Shown: in pieces, positions 18,099 through 26,091 of the stretch
Layout: every line of letters begins with the position of its first letter
How positions within the stretch are numbered: the first letter of the stretch is position 1
Assembly: GCF_014652635.1 (NCBI RefSeq)
Contig: NZ_BMZE01000003.1
Coordinates: 434,001-498,000 of the forward strand
DNA length: 64,000 bases
Direction: 5' to 3'
Source of the DNA: Devosia pacifica
GTDB taxonomy: Bacteria > Pseudomonadota > Alphaproteobacteria > Rhizobiales > Devosiaceae
The notes under the pieces: model-generated
What the model was told of the DNA's origin: nothing
What the model saw: the letters and a program-made list of their open reading frames with translations, nothing else
Databases searched by the model: none
Position numbers and translations under genes: made by a program

Positions 18099-19088
18099 TT
18101 ATCGAATCTCGATCGAGGGAAGAGAGGAGTTTGCCGCCTGGCTTGGTGGCGACGCTGAAACCATTTGAGACGCATCGAGGCCTGAAACCGAAGAGACGCT
18201 CTGGTTGAAATTTGGGGCGGCGGTGCTGCCTGCAGGGTTCGCCGAGCCAGCAGCACCGCCGCCCTGCGTGCCGGGGCGTACATTTGTGGCGTTGCCGTAA
18301 CGGATCATTGTGACCGAGTCTGACGACTTGCCGCTTGCGAGGATTGCATCGCCATCGAAATCGGTAATCGAGCGCAAAGTCAGGGAAAGAGCGCCTTGTG
18401 ACTGAGCATTGATCAGCACCTCTGCCTGCCCGGGTGTCAATTCGAGCGTTGCGATTGTCTGGTTGACGAACATCTGCGCCTGCGGGTTCTCGCCTGCGGC
18501 AACCTGTTCGTCGCCTCCGGTTGCGCCGACTTCGCCCAGTCTTTCGCCTATGGCCAGCACACGCACGTTTTGCAGGACCGTGTCCGAGATCATCACGCCT
18601 TCATTCTCAAGGGCGCGGGTGAGCACCACATCGACGCGGTCATTCGGCACGATGAAGCCGCCCGCTCCTGCCGCTGCGCTCACCGGCACCGATACGCCGC
18701 GCTTGCCCTTATCGAGTACCGCTGACAAATATCCCTGGTCGGCTCTCACCAGCTTTTGCTGACGGATTGGTTCACCGGGAAAAATCTCGAAGCGGACAAG
18801 TGCACCGGAAAGTTCTGCGCGTGCATCGGGCTGCGCCTGCTCGGTGACGTATTCCGCCCGGACCGCGCCCTCCGGCCAATCGGCCCATTCCAGATTGCCA
18901 GAAGACAGCTTCTGACCGATCCCTATTGCAGTACTCGCCACCAGCACGCGTGCCCTGGCTTCTTCCCGCACGACTTCGGTCACCACCGTATCGGGTGTGG
19001 TCTCGCCGCCGCCGCGCATAACGAGAAATGCCGCAAGCAAACCAGCGACCAGGGCCACCACCAACAAAAGGATACGCGCCGGATTCAT
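18099..19088 (-). CDS. cpaB: Flp pilus assembly protein CpaB/RcpC
   Basis: A 329-residue protein with an amino-terminal membrane anchor (about residues 4-24), an SAF domain (ARVLVASTAIGIGQKLSSGNLEWADWPEGAV) and the RcpC/CpaB domain (KRGVSVPVSAAAGAGGFIVPNDRVDVVLTRALENEG), followed by a Gly/Ser/Asn-rich carboxy tail. CpaB is thought to gate the CpaC secretin in the periplasm. The start at 19088 has CGGAG seven bases upstream. It is separated from cpaA by about 209 bases and probably has its own promoter. Confidence 0.93.
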   Translation of the reverse strand: MNPARILLLVVALVAGLLAAFLVMRGGGETTPDTVVTEVVREEARARVLVASTAIGIGQKLSSGNLEWADWPEGAVRAEYVTEQAQPDARAELSGALVRFEIFPGEPIRQQKLVRADQGYLSAVLDKGKRGVSVPVSAAAGAGGFIVPNDRVDVVLTRALENEGVMISDTVLQNVRVLAIGERLGEVGATGGDEQVAAGENPQAQMFVNQTIATLELTPGQAEVLINAQSQGALSLTLRSITDFDGDAILASGKSSDSVTMIRYGNATNVRPGTQGGGAAGSANPAGSTAAPNFNQSVSSVSGLDASQMVSASPPSQAANSSLPSIEIR

Positions 19089-19297
19089 CCGCCAACTCCG
19101 GTAGACCACAAATACTTGTCAGAAAAACAATCTACTGACCCGGACGGCATGCGCCCGCTATGTTGAATTATCGGAGCAAAGGGTCAAGTTTTGGTTAATC
19201 GCTGCTTTTCAATACCGGTTAACAAGACGTTTACAATTGATTTGACCACCAGCACCGCACTCAGAGACAAGTGTGCAAAGATCCGGCGTCTTGGCCG
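19089..19297. other. Intergenic region upstream of cpaB with a CtrA-like motif
   Basis: This 209-base gap inside the pilus operon contains TTAA-CAAGACG-TTTA at 19219-19233, seven of eight matches to TTAA-N7-TTAA, and on the reverse strand a TTGACC (near 19186) that could be a -35 for cpaB. The spacing to any good -10 is poor, so the promoter is only suggested. Confidence 0.35.
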
Positions 19298-19816
19298 TCA
19301 AGATCCACTGGCAAGGGTCTGGAATATTGCCGAATTGCTGTAGGTCATCAGTCCCGCAATCGCGAGCGCAATACCATAAGGAACTCCGGCCTTGCGATCG
19401 TGCAGACGGGCGAACCATGAAATACGGGCGAGCAAGGGGATGAGCGGCATCCGGCGAAGGATCAGGATGACCAGCGTCAGAACGCCGCCTGCAAGCGCTG
19501 CATAGACGAGATACGGTAGTGTCAAAGCGAACCCGAGCCAAAGCGTGGTTGCGGCAGACAGCTTGGCATCGCCGCCGCCGACCCATCCAAGCGCAAATAG
19601 CACGAACGCCACGACAAGGACGACGCTAGCGGCCGCAACATGCATGGCAAACTGCTCAAGCGGCATGCCAATGGCTAGAGCGATGATGACGAAGCCCAGC
19701 GCCAGGGCGAGCACCAGCTTGTTGGATATCCGCATTGTCAGTAGGTCCGAAGACGCTGCCAGTGCCATTGCAAACGGGAAAAAGAACAGCGCAACCGTTG
19801 CCATCATCGCCTCCAT
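19298..19816 (-). CDS. cpaA: Prepilin peptidase CpaA/TadV
   Basis: A 172-residue A24 family aspartic peptidase with six or so membrane segments. The two catalytic aspartates are in SSDLLTMRISN (about residue 24) and in the GWVGGGDAKL motif (about residue 82). It removes the Flp prepilin leader, and probably those of TadE-like pseudopilins, on the cytoplasmic side of the membrane. It follows the flp gene across a strong hairpin. Confidence 0.93.
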   Translation of the reverse strand: MEAMMATVALFFFPFAMALAASSDLLTMRISNKLVLALALGFVIIALAIGMPLEQFAMHVAAASVVLVVAFVLFALGWVGGGDAKLSAATTLWLGFALTLPYLVYAALAGGVLTLVILILRRMPLIPLLARISWFARLHDRKAGVPYGIALAIAGLMTYSNSAIFQTLASGS

Positions 19817-19852
19817 CGGTGCTCAGGAAGATGCGGCAATACGGTAAACAAA

Positions 19853-19878
19853 ACAAAAAGGGGGCCGCAGGCCCCCTT
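19853..19878 (-). terminator. Terminator/attenuator after flp
   Basis: On the reverse strand GGGGGCC-TGC-GGCCCCC (19876-19860) forms a perfect seven-pair stem followed by TTTTTGTTTTG. It lies between flp and cpaA, so most transcripts should end after the pilin gene. Confidence 0.85.
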
Positions 19879-19904
19879 CTAGTTATTCTTCGATTTATAG
19901 TCGC

Positions 19905-20096
19905 TTAGCCGGCACTGGGCGCTGCTGGCGTAGCGTTCGTCAGCGTGTTGCCGATCGAGTTGAACAGGCCGCTCAGGCTATTGCCCAGCAGCCCGGCAGC
20001 AACGATGATACCGACGGCAATCAGTGCCGCGATAAGGCCGTATTCAATAGCTGTCGCACCGGACTCGTCCTTTGCGAAGCGTGCAAAAATCTTCAT
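19905..20096 (-). CDS. flp: Flp-family type IVb pilin
   Basis: A 63-residue prepilin. The short charged leader MKIFARFAKDESG ends in the cleavage glycine; the mature form starts ATAIEYGLIAALIAVGIIVAAG, with Glu at +5 and the adjacent Tyr that define Flp pilins. The rest is a short Asn/Thr/Ala-rich tail. It is the main subunit of the Tad adhesion pilus. It heads the cpa operon and is followed by a strong hairpin, as expected for a highly expressed subunit. The symbol pilA is used for the same gene in Caulobacter. Confidence 0.96.
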   Translation of the reverse strand: MKIFARFAKDESGATAIEYGLIAALIAVGIIVAAGLLGNSLSGLFNSIGNTLTNATPAAPSAG

Positions 20097-20441
20097 ATCT
20101 CCAGCTCCTTGCTCACGTCTCAGTGACGTCGGTTCGACACGTCACACATCGAACTTAGCGTCACGCTAGGCCTGACATCTTGAAATTGCGTTAATTGCTT
20201 GGAAGTTGCCCGTGCCGGGCCGGCATAGATTGACGTTAGTTTACAATAATCTAACTGATGAATTACGTTTTTATTGATTGCTTTGGCGGGCCTTTCGCTG
20301 ATCGATACTTTGACCATTGTAGATGCTGCGTGGCGCAGCTCGTGGCCCATGAGCAGGAGCTACGACGACTTCCCATTTCCCAATTGTTCACCATTTCCGG
20401 CGAAACTGCCCACAACGAGTATTTGAGTTTGTGAGGCATCG
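20097..20441. other. Divergent promoter region of flp and the secretin N-domain gene
   Basis: These 345 bases hold no coding frame I trust. They are relatively AT-rich between 20180 and 20290. TTTA-CAATAAT-CTAA at 20240-20254 matches the CtrA box at six of eight positions. A run of alternating purine-rich sequence precedes the forward gene. No convincing -35/-10 pair was found. Confidence 0.35.
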
Positions 20442-20897
20442 ATGAGATCGCTGATTGCCGCCGTCGCGCTTAGCACTGCTTTGAGCACGCTTTCCGCACC
20501 ATTCGCAGTTGGCGAAGAGTCCACCATGCCGATCAGTGTTACCGTGAACATGGCCCGGGTCCTTCGGATCAGCGAACCGGCTGCCACGATCATAATCGGC
20601 AACCCTGCCATCGCAGATGTCGTCATCCAGGATCCGCAAACATTGGTGCTGACTGGCAAGGGGTTCGGCCAAACCAACCTCATCGTCCTCGATGCGGCTG
20701 GTGAACCGATCGCCGACACCCTGTTGGAGGTGGTAACCCAGACAGCGGACAATATCACGGTCTTTCAGGGCCGCGAACCGACGACACTCGCGTGTAATCC
20801 AACCTGCAAGCCGACAATCATGGTCGGGGACTCGACCAACTTTACGTCGAATGCGATAGCCTCGTCGCTCCTAGTGCAAAACGCCACCGGACAATGA
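20442..20897 (+). CDS. Secreted pilus-assembly/secretin N-domain protein without secretin core
   Basis: A 151-residue protein with a signal peptide (about residues 1-24) and a single domain matching the amino-terminal domain of CpaC/RcpA secretins: ISVTVNMARVLRISEPAATIIIGNPAIADVVIQDPQTLVLTGKGFGQTNLIVLDAAGEPI aligns with the N-domain pattern I-x-x-x-L-x-x-N-x-x-V-x-x-x-x. It stops where a secretin core would begin and ends in a tail with two Cys (CNPTCKP). It probably works in the periplasm with the Tad machine, perhaps replacing or capping CpaC, but this is inference. It is divergent from flp and followed by tadE-like genes. Confidence 0.78.
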   Translation: MRSLIAAVALSTALSTLSAPFAVGEESTMPISVTVNMARVLRISEPAATIIIGNPAIADVVIQDPQTLVLTGKGFGQTNLIVLDAAGEPIADTLLEVVTQTADNITVFQGREPTTLACNPTCKPTIMVGDSTNFTSNAIASSLLVQNATGQ

Positions 20898-20910
20898 TGT
20901 TTACTGAGGC

Positions 20911-20965
20911 TTAACCATATCCTAAGCCGTGCAGAGCACCAGTTGTGTTGCTAACCATCACTTAG
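20911..20965. promoter_or_regulatory. Two tandem CtrA-like half-site pairs upstream of the tadE-like gene
   Basis: TTAA-CCATATC-CTAA (20911-20925) matches TTAA-N7-TTAA at seven of eight positions, and CTAA-CCATCAC-TTAG (20951-20965) at six of eight. The two share CTAACCAT/TTAACCAT at their left arms and lie 40-95 bases before the tadE-like start. Confidence 0.35.
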
Positions 20966-21004
20966 CGCTCGCTCTTTAGTCTGGACCGAGAGGGATATCC
21001 AGGC

Positions 21005-21565
21005 ATGGCAGCGGACACCTTGAAAATACAGCCGACGAGCAAGCGCCCCGGGTTGCTCCGCTCCGAATCTGGCGCGGTCGCGATCGAGTTCGGCATTCTG
21101 GCGCTTCCGTTCTTCGCGCTCTTGGGGGCGATCATGCAGAGCGCCGTCGTGTTCCTGACCGCAGAGGTTTTTGACAGCGCAGTCAAAGATGCCAGTCGGC
21201 AGATCCGTACAGGACAGGTCCAAAATGCCGGCTTCGATCTGGACCAGTTTCGTGGACTCGTCTGCGATCACACGTTCGGGTTGATGGATTGCAGTGCCAT
21301 TTTCTTTCGGATCGATAGGGTCGACAGTTTTTCGGTGGCCGATGCCACAGTCCCCATCGAGTGTGATGAGGACGAAGGTGAATGCGAATGGTCTGAGGCA
21401 CAGACATTCAAAGCTGGTGGTGGCTCCGATGTGATATTGATCGAAGCCTATTATCGCCAGAGCATCCTCGTCGATCTCGGCCTCAACAATCTCGGTAATC
21501 TGGCAGACGGGACACGCCTGTTGTCCTCAGTGCATTTGTTCCAGAACGAGCCGTTTGGCGGGTGA
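21005..21565 (+). CDS. TadE-family pseudopilin
   Basis: A 186-residue TadE-like protein. The leader ends SESG and is followed by AVAIEFGILALPFFALLGAIMQSAVVFL, the hydrophobic helix with Glu at +5 that defines TadE/TadG pseudopilins. The periplasmic part contains three or more Cys (LVCDHTFGLMDCSAIFF and IECDEDEGECEW), suggesting disulfides. It should be cleaved by CpaA and form a minor component of the Flp pilus apparatus. Its stop overlaps the start of the next gene. Confidence 0.88.
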   Translation: MAADTLKIQPTSKRPGLLRSESGAVAIEFGILALPFFALLGAIMQSAVVFLTAEVFDSAVKDASRQIRTGQVQNAGFDLDQFRGLVCDHTFGLMDCSAIFFRIDRVDSFSVADATVPIECDEDEGECEWSEAQTFKAGGGSDVILIEAYYRQSILVDLGLNNLGNLADGTRLLSSVHLFQNEPFGG

Positions 21566-22143
21566 GCATGCGCGCTATCACCTGTCTGAGACGGGCACTT
21601 ATCCGATTTCGCTCTGACTCTCACGCGGCCGCTGCAGTAGAGTTTGCGCTGGTTCTGCCGATCATGCTGCTGCTCTATGTCGGCACCATCGAAGCAACGT
21701 CTTTGATTAGCACCGATCGACGCGTCCACACGATTTCCGGCGCCATCGGCGATCTGGTCGCGCGCAAGGACGGCTCGATTGAAGCATCCCAACTCAACGA
21801 TTATTTCCGCGCTGCGGAAAAGATCCTGCCACAGGCAGATACCACCGGCCTTACCCAGACTGTGACGATGATCCACATCAAGTCGAACGGGGATACCGAG
21901 GTTAAGTGGAGCCGCAAGTTCGTGAGCGGGGCTTCCGGGAGCACGCCTGGACGCGTTGCCTATTCGCGATACCCGTTGCCCGCCGAAATCGTCAATCTTG
22001 CACGCGATGGCTATGTCGTTGCCGCAGAGGTAAGTTTCCCGCACACTCCAATCCTCGGCATCGTTTTCGACCAAGTATACAATCTTTACAGCGAGAACTT
22101 CTTCATTCCGCGCTTCGATGAAGAAGTACGTTACGTTCCCTAA
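21562..22143 (+). CDS. TadE/TadG-family pseudopilin
   Basis: A 193-residue protein with the TadE-type segment SHAAAAVEFALVLPIMLLLYVGTIEATSLIS near residues 20-50. The residue before the cleavage point appears to be Ala rather than Gly, so processing may differ. The rest is a periplasmic domain typical of the TadG-related family. It overlaps the preceding gene: GTG at 21562 or ATG at 21568 are both possible starts, and both suggest translational coupling. It lacks the von Willebrand domain of full-length TadG. Confidence 0.85.
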   Translation: MSMRAITCLRRALIRFRSDSHAAAAVEFALVLPIMLLLYVGTIEATSLISTDRRVHTISGAIGDLVARKDGSIEASQLNDYFRAAEKILPQADTTGLTQTVTMIHIKSNGDTEVKWSRKFVSGASGSTPGRVAYSRYPLPAEIVNLARDGYVVAAEVSFPHTPILGIVFDQVYNLYSENFFIPRFDEEVRYVP

Positions 22144-22215
22144 ACACCGCGGCTTGCACATGGCGATACAGCATGCCATCAGCGCGCAGCCACCATCGCT
22201 GTTGGAGACCCGCCC

Positions 22216-22836
22216 ATGACCGAACCCCTCGTTCCCGTTTTCGATCTGGGCGGCGTTTTCGTCGACTGGAATCCGATGTACCTGTTCCGCAAGCTCTTCG
22301 ACACAGAAGAAGAAGCGGAATGGTTTCATCGCCACATCTGCACTCCGGCGTGGAATCTTGAGTTCGATGCTGGCGAAATCTACTCTGAAGGCGTTGCGAA
22401 GCTGATCACCCGGTTTCCGCGCTATTGGCGAGAGATCCAGGCTTACGATCTGCGCTGGAAAGAGACCTTCAACGGGGTCTATCAGGGCACCGTCGACATC
22501 CATGACGAATTGATCGCAGCCGACATGCCGACCTTTGCGATCACCAACTTCTCATGGGAGAAATGGGTGACCTGTCTTGAGGACTGGCCGTTTCTTGAGA
22601 AATTCGACGGCGTGGTGGTCTCAGGCCTCGAACGCCTGGTAAAGCCGGACATGCGGATCTACCAGCTGTTCTGCGAGCGCTACGCGCTGGCACCCGAGAG
22701 CTGCGTGTTCATCGACGACAGCGAGCCGAATGTCATTGCCGCGCGCAAGGTCGGGATGCATGCCCTGCACTTCACCTCACCAGAAACGCTGCGCAGCGAG
22801 CTGATAGAACTCGGCCTGCCGCTCGAGCCTCGCTAG
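22216..22836 (+). CDS. HAD-superfamily hydrolase (subfamily IA)
   Basis: A 206-residue HAD protein. Motif I is FDLGGVFVDWNP (nucleophile Asp about residue 10), motif II TNFSW, motif III the Lys in LVKPDMRIYQLF, and motif IV FIDDSEPNVIAARKVGM. The layout resembles phosphatases of the YihX/2-haloacid dehalogenase-like group; the substrate cannot be told. GGAG lies ahead of the start. It converges on upp with 12 bases between stops and is not clearly linked to the pilus genes. Confidence 0.88.
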   Translation: MTEPLVPVFDLGGVFVDWNPMYLFRKLFDTEEEAEWFHRHICTPAWNLEFDAGEIYSEGVAKLITRFPRYWREIQAYDLRWKETFNGVYQGTVDIHDELIAADMPTFAITNFSWEKWVTCLEDWPFLEKFDGVVVSGLERLVKPDMRIYQLFCERYALAPESCVFIDDSEPNVIAARKVGMHALHFTSPETLRSELIELGLPLEPR

Positions 22837-22848
22837 AACGCAGAAGGG

Positions 22849-23493
22849 CTATTTCGTTCCGTACATGCGGTCGCCGGCATCGCCGAGGCCCGGGACGATA
22901 TAGCCTTTTTCGTTGAGGTGACTGTCGATCGCGGCAGTGAAGACCGGCACATCGGGATGGGCGTTCCGGAAGCGTTCGACACCCTCTGGTGCCGCCAACA
23001 GGCAGAGAAACCGGATGCGGTTGGCACCACGTTCCTTCAGCTTGTCGATTGCCGCCGTTGCCGAGTTGGCGGTCGCCAACATCGGATCGACGACGATCAC
23101 CAGGCGATCCTCGAGATTCGATGGCGCCTTGAAATAGTATTCGACCGGTTCGAGCGTTTCATGGTCGCGGTAAATGCCGATATGGGCGACACGGGCCGCC
23201 GGCACCAGATCAAGCATGCCTTCCAACAAGCCATTTCCGGCGCGCAAAATCGAGGCAAAGACGAGCTTCTTGCCCTTCAGGGCGGGCGCTTCCATTGCCT
23301 GCATTGGCGTATCGATAGGAATGTTCTCGAGTTCGAGATCGCGCGTGACCTCGTAGCACAGCAGGTGCGCGATTTCGCGCAGCAACCGCCTGAAGCTCGC
23401 GATCGAGGTCTCCTTGTCGCGCATGATCGTCAGCTTGTGCTGGATCAGCGGGTGCTGCACGACGGTGACGCCCTCAAGAGAGACAGGTGCCAT
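22849..23493 (-). CDS. upp: Uracil phosphoribosyltransferase
   Basis: A 214-residue enzyme that joins uracil and PRPP to form UMP. It has [12 protein letters not shown], the PRPP loop region [15 protein letters not shown] (about residues 136-150) and the uracil-binding carboxy terminus [17 protein letters not shown]. The PRPP loop usually reads DPMLATGGS or DPMLATGNS; here the Gly is Ala. The start at 23493 has GGAGG seven bases upstream; the longer upstream frame overlaps deoB and is not expected to be used. It is the last gene of the nucleoside operon and would salvage uracil released by the upstream phosphorylase. Confidence 0.95.
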   Translation of the reverse strand: MAPVSLEGVTVVQHPLIQHKLTIMRDKETSIASFRRLLREIAHLLCYEVTRDLELENIPIDTPMQAMEAPALKGKKLVFASILRAGNGLLEGMLDLVPAARVAHIGIYRDHETLEPVEYYFKAPSNLEDRLVIVVDPMLATANSATAAIDKLKERGANRIRFLCLLAAPEGVERFRNAHPDVPVFTAAIDSHLNEKGYIVPGLGDAGDRMYGTK

Positions 23494-23513
23494 GGGGCGA
23501 CCTCCGGTTCGGC

Positions 23514-24731
23514 CTAAAGAAAACTGCGCCCGTGCTGGCCGGCGCCGAGACCGAGCCAATGGGCGATACTCTCGCCAATATCGGCGAACGAATTGCGAAT
23601 GCCAATCTCGCCTGGCGCCAGCGCTGGGGAAAAAACGAGGATCGGGACCTGTTCGCGCGTATGGTCGGTTCCCTCCCAAGTCGGGTCGTTCCCGTGGTCG
23701 GCAGTGACGACGAGCAGGTCATCGTCGCGCATGCGCGAGATGAGTTCCGGCAGGCGGCCGTCGAACTGTTCAAGCGCATCGGCGTAGCCCGGAACGTCGC
23801 GGCGGTGTCCGAATTCGGAATCGAAATCAACGAAATTGGTGAAGATCAAAGCGCCGTCCGCGGCCATCTCCATGGCGTCGAGCGTCGCGTTGAACAGCGA
23901 CATCAGCCCGGAGGCCTTGATCTTGTGAGTGACCCCGCGCCCGGCATAAATGTCGGAGATTTTGCCTACAGCATAGACCTGATGGCCGGCGCCGCTGGCT
24001 CGATCGAGAAGGGTCGGCTCGGGGGGCGGGATGGCGAAATCGCGCCGATTTCCGGTGCGTTTGAAGGTTTCCGGATTTTCGCCGACGAACGGACGGGCGA
24101 TGACGCGGCCAATCTTCAATGGCTCGGTGAGCTCGAAGGCGATTTCGCAGAGATCGTAGAGCCTTTGCAGGCCGAAATGTTCTTCGTGCGCAGCAATCTG
24201 GAAGACGCTGTCGATCGAGGTGTAGCAGATGGGTTTTCCGGTGCGAATATGCTCTTCGCCGAGTTCTGCGATGATCGTCGTACCCGAGGCGTGCTTGTTG
24301 CCGAGTATCCCCTCAAGGCCCGCACGCGTTAACATCTCGTTAACAAGTTCGTCCGGGAAGGTCGGTTCGGTCTTGGGGAAATAGCCCCACTCAAACGGGA
24401 CGGGAACGCCAGCGATTTCCCAGTGCCCGGATGGCGTGTCCTTGCCTTTCGAAACCTCCCGCCCGACGCCAAACCGGCCGCCCTTGGGCGTTGTCGTAAG
24501 GCCCGGCGGCGTCTGACCTACGGAAAGGTTGACGGCGGCGCCGAGCCCCATGGCATCGAGATTGGGAACGCGCAGCGAGCCGCTGCGCAAACCCTCGCGA
24601 TCACCATCGCCCGCAGCGCAGGCCTCGGCGATATGTCCGACGGTGTTGGCGCCGGTATCGCCGAAAGCTTCAGCGTCCGGGGCGCCGCCAATCCCGACGC
24701 TGTCCATCAGGCACAAGATGACGCGTGGCAT
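23514..24731 (-). CDS. deoB: Phosphopentomutase
   Basis: A 405-residue alkaline-phosphatase-superfamily enzyme interconverting (deoxy)ribose 1- and 5-phosphates. Metal and catalytic motifs are visible: [15 protein letters not shown] at the amino terminus, KDTPSGHWE (phospho-threonine region) and [21 protein letters not shown] near the carboxy terminus. Length is normal. It sits two bases after deoA and 20 bases before upp. Confidence 0.97.
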   Translation of the reverse strand: MPRVILCLMDSVGIGGAPDAEAFGDTGANTVGHIAEACAAGDGDREGLRSGSLRVPNLDAMGLGAAVNLSVGQTPPGLTTTPKGGRFGVGREVSKGKDTPSGHWEIAGVPVPFEWGYFPKTEPTFPDELVNEMLTRAGLEGILGNKHASGTTIIAELGEEHIRTGKPICYTSIDSVFQIAAHEEHFGLQRLYDLCEIAFELTEPLKIGRVIARPFVGENPETFKRTGNRRDFAIPPPEPTLLDRASGAGHQVYAVGKISDIYAGRGVTHKIKASGLMSLFNATLDAMEMAADGALIFTNFVDFDSEFGHRRDVPGYADALEQFDGRLPELISRMRDDDLLVVTADHGNDPTWEGTDHTREQVPILVFSPALAPGEIGIRNSFADIGESIAHWLGLGAGQHGRSFL

Positions 24732-24733
24732 GT

Positions 24734-26062
24734 TCAGTCCTTCCCGCCAGTCGGCGCGATATGCTTGGCGATGAGCGGATGCGTCGGCACGCTGTCGCCG
24801 ATGCGGTAGGCCATCCGCAGACGGCGGACGGCCTCCTCGACATCATCCTCGTCTCTGGCGTGGACACGCGCGACGGGCGTTTGCGGGTCGAGCCGTGCAC
24901 CGAGGCCCTGCAGCCGATCAAGTCCAACCGTGTAATCGATCTTGTCGGCGGGCGACACCCTGCCGCCGCCAAGCGCTACGACTGCCATACCGATGGCGCG
25001 CGTGTCGATGGCTGCCACCTGCCCTGTCTGCTCAAGATAAACATCTCGAATGATCGGGGCCGCGCCGAGGTGATTATCCATGGCATCGACGAAATCCGCA
25101 GGCCCTCCAAGCGCCGACACCATGGCCGAGAACCGCTCTGCTGCGCGACCGCTATCAAGGGCGTCGGTGACAAGATCGAGCGCATTCTGCGATGCCGCAA
25201 GCCCGCTATACTCGATCGCTGCAGCGCACAGGGCGAGCGTGACCTCGCGAAGCCGGCTGTCCTGATGGCTGCCCGTCAGGAACTCCACGGCATTGCGTAC
25301 TTCGAGCGCGTTGCCGGCAGCGCTGGCAAGAGGCTCGTTCATGTCGGTGATCAGCGCGCCGGTCTTCATGCCGGCGCCATTGGCGACGGTAACGAGGCTC
25401 TTCGCCAGGCTTTCCGCATTCTCAGGCGTTTTCATGAAGGCGCCGGAGCCGGATTTGACGTCGAGGATCAACGCATCGAGACCCGCTGCCAGTTTTTTCG
25501 AGAGGATAGACGCGGTGATCAGCGCAATCGACTCGACGGTTCCGGTGACGTCGCGGATGCCGTAGAGCTTCTTGTCCGCTGGAGCGAGATCCGCCGTCTG
25601 GCCGATGATGGCGCAGCCGGCCTGGCGTACCACTTTGCGGAACAGCTCGATATCGGGGCTTGTCTGGTAGCCGGGAATAGCATCGAACTTATCCAGCGTA
25701 CCGCCGGTGTGCCCGAGCCCCCGGCCTGAGATCATCGGCACGAACGCGCCGCAGGCGGCAAGAATTGGCGCCAGCATCAGCGAGACATTGTCACCGACAC
25801 CGCCGGTTGAGTGCTTGTCGATTGCCGGACCATCGAGATCGGACCAGTCGAGCACGGTGCCGCTGTCGCGCATGGCAAGGGTCAGTGCGACGCGCTCATC
25901 GGCAGTCATGTCCGTAAAATAGACTGCCATGGCGAAGGCCGCGGCCTGCTCATCCGACACCTCGCCGGAGGCGAAGCCGCCTATGAAGCGGGCGATTTCC
26001 TGCGATGTCAGCGTCTCGCCATCGCGTTTCTTGAGGATCGTTTCCTGCGGTAGGTAGGCCAT
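24734..26062 (-). CDS. deoA: Thymidine phosphorylase
   Basis: A 442-residue family-3 nucleoside phosphorylase, splitting thymidine into thymine and deoxyribose 1-phosphate. The signature [12 protein letters not shown] and [14 protein letters not shown] (about residues 82-125) are intact, as is the carboxy-terminal domain. Length is typical of the E. coli type. It is followed by deoB, with two bases between, and preceded by the aldehyde dehydrogenase. Confidence 0.97.
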   Translation of the reverse strand: MAYLPQETILKKRDGETLTSQEIARFIGGFASGEVSDEQAAAFAMAVYFTDMTADERVALTLAMRDSGTVLDWSDLDGPAIDKHSTGGVGDNVSLMLAPILAACGAFVPMISGRGLGHTGGTLDKFDAIPGYQTSPDIELFRKVVRQAGCAIIGQTADLAPADKKLYGIRDVTGTVESIALITASILSKKLAAGLDALILDVKSGSGAFMKTPENAESLAKSLVTVANGAGMKTGALITDMNEPLASAAGNALEVRNAVEFLTGSHQDSRLREVTLALCAAAIEYSGLAASQNALDLVTDALDSGRAAERFSAMVSALGGPADFVDAMDNHLGAAPIIRDVYLEQTGQVAAIDTRAIGMAVVALGGGRVSPADKIDYTVGLDRLQGLGARLDPQTPVARVHARDEDDVEEAVRRLRMAYRIGDSVPTHPLIAKHIAPTGGKD

Positions 26063-26091
26063 GTGCTCAACAATACCCTGGTCGCTGCGGC

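Noticed and set aside
22853..23679. The amino-terminal extension of the Upp frame to 23679
   Set aside because: It overlaps deoB and is Arg-rich without family similarity; the ATG at 23493 has a strong ribosome binding site.
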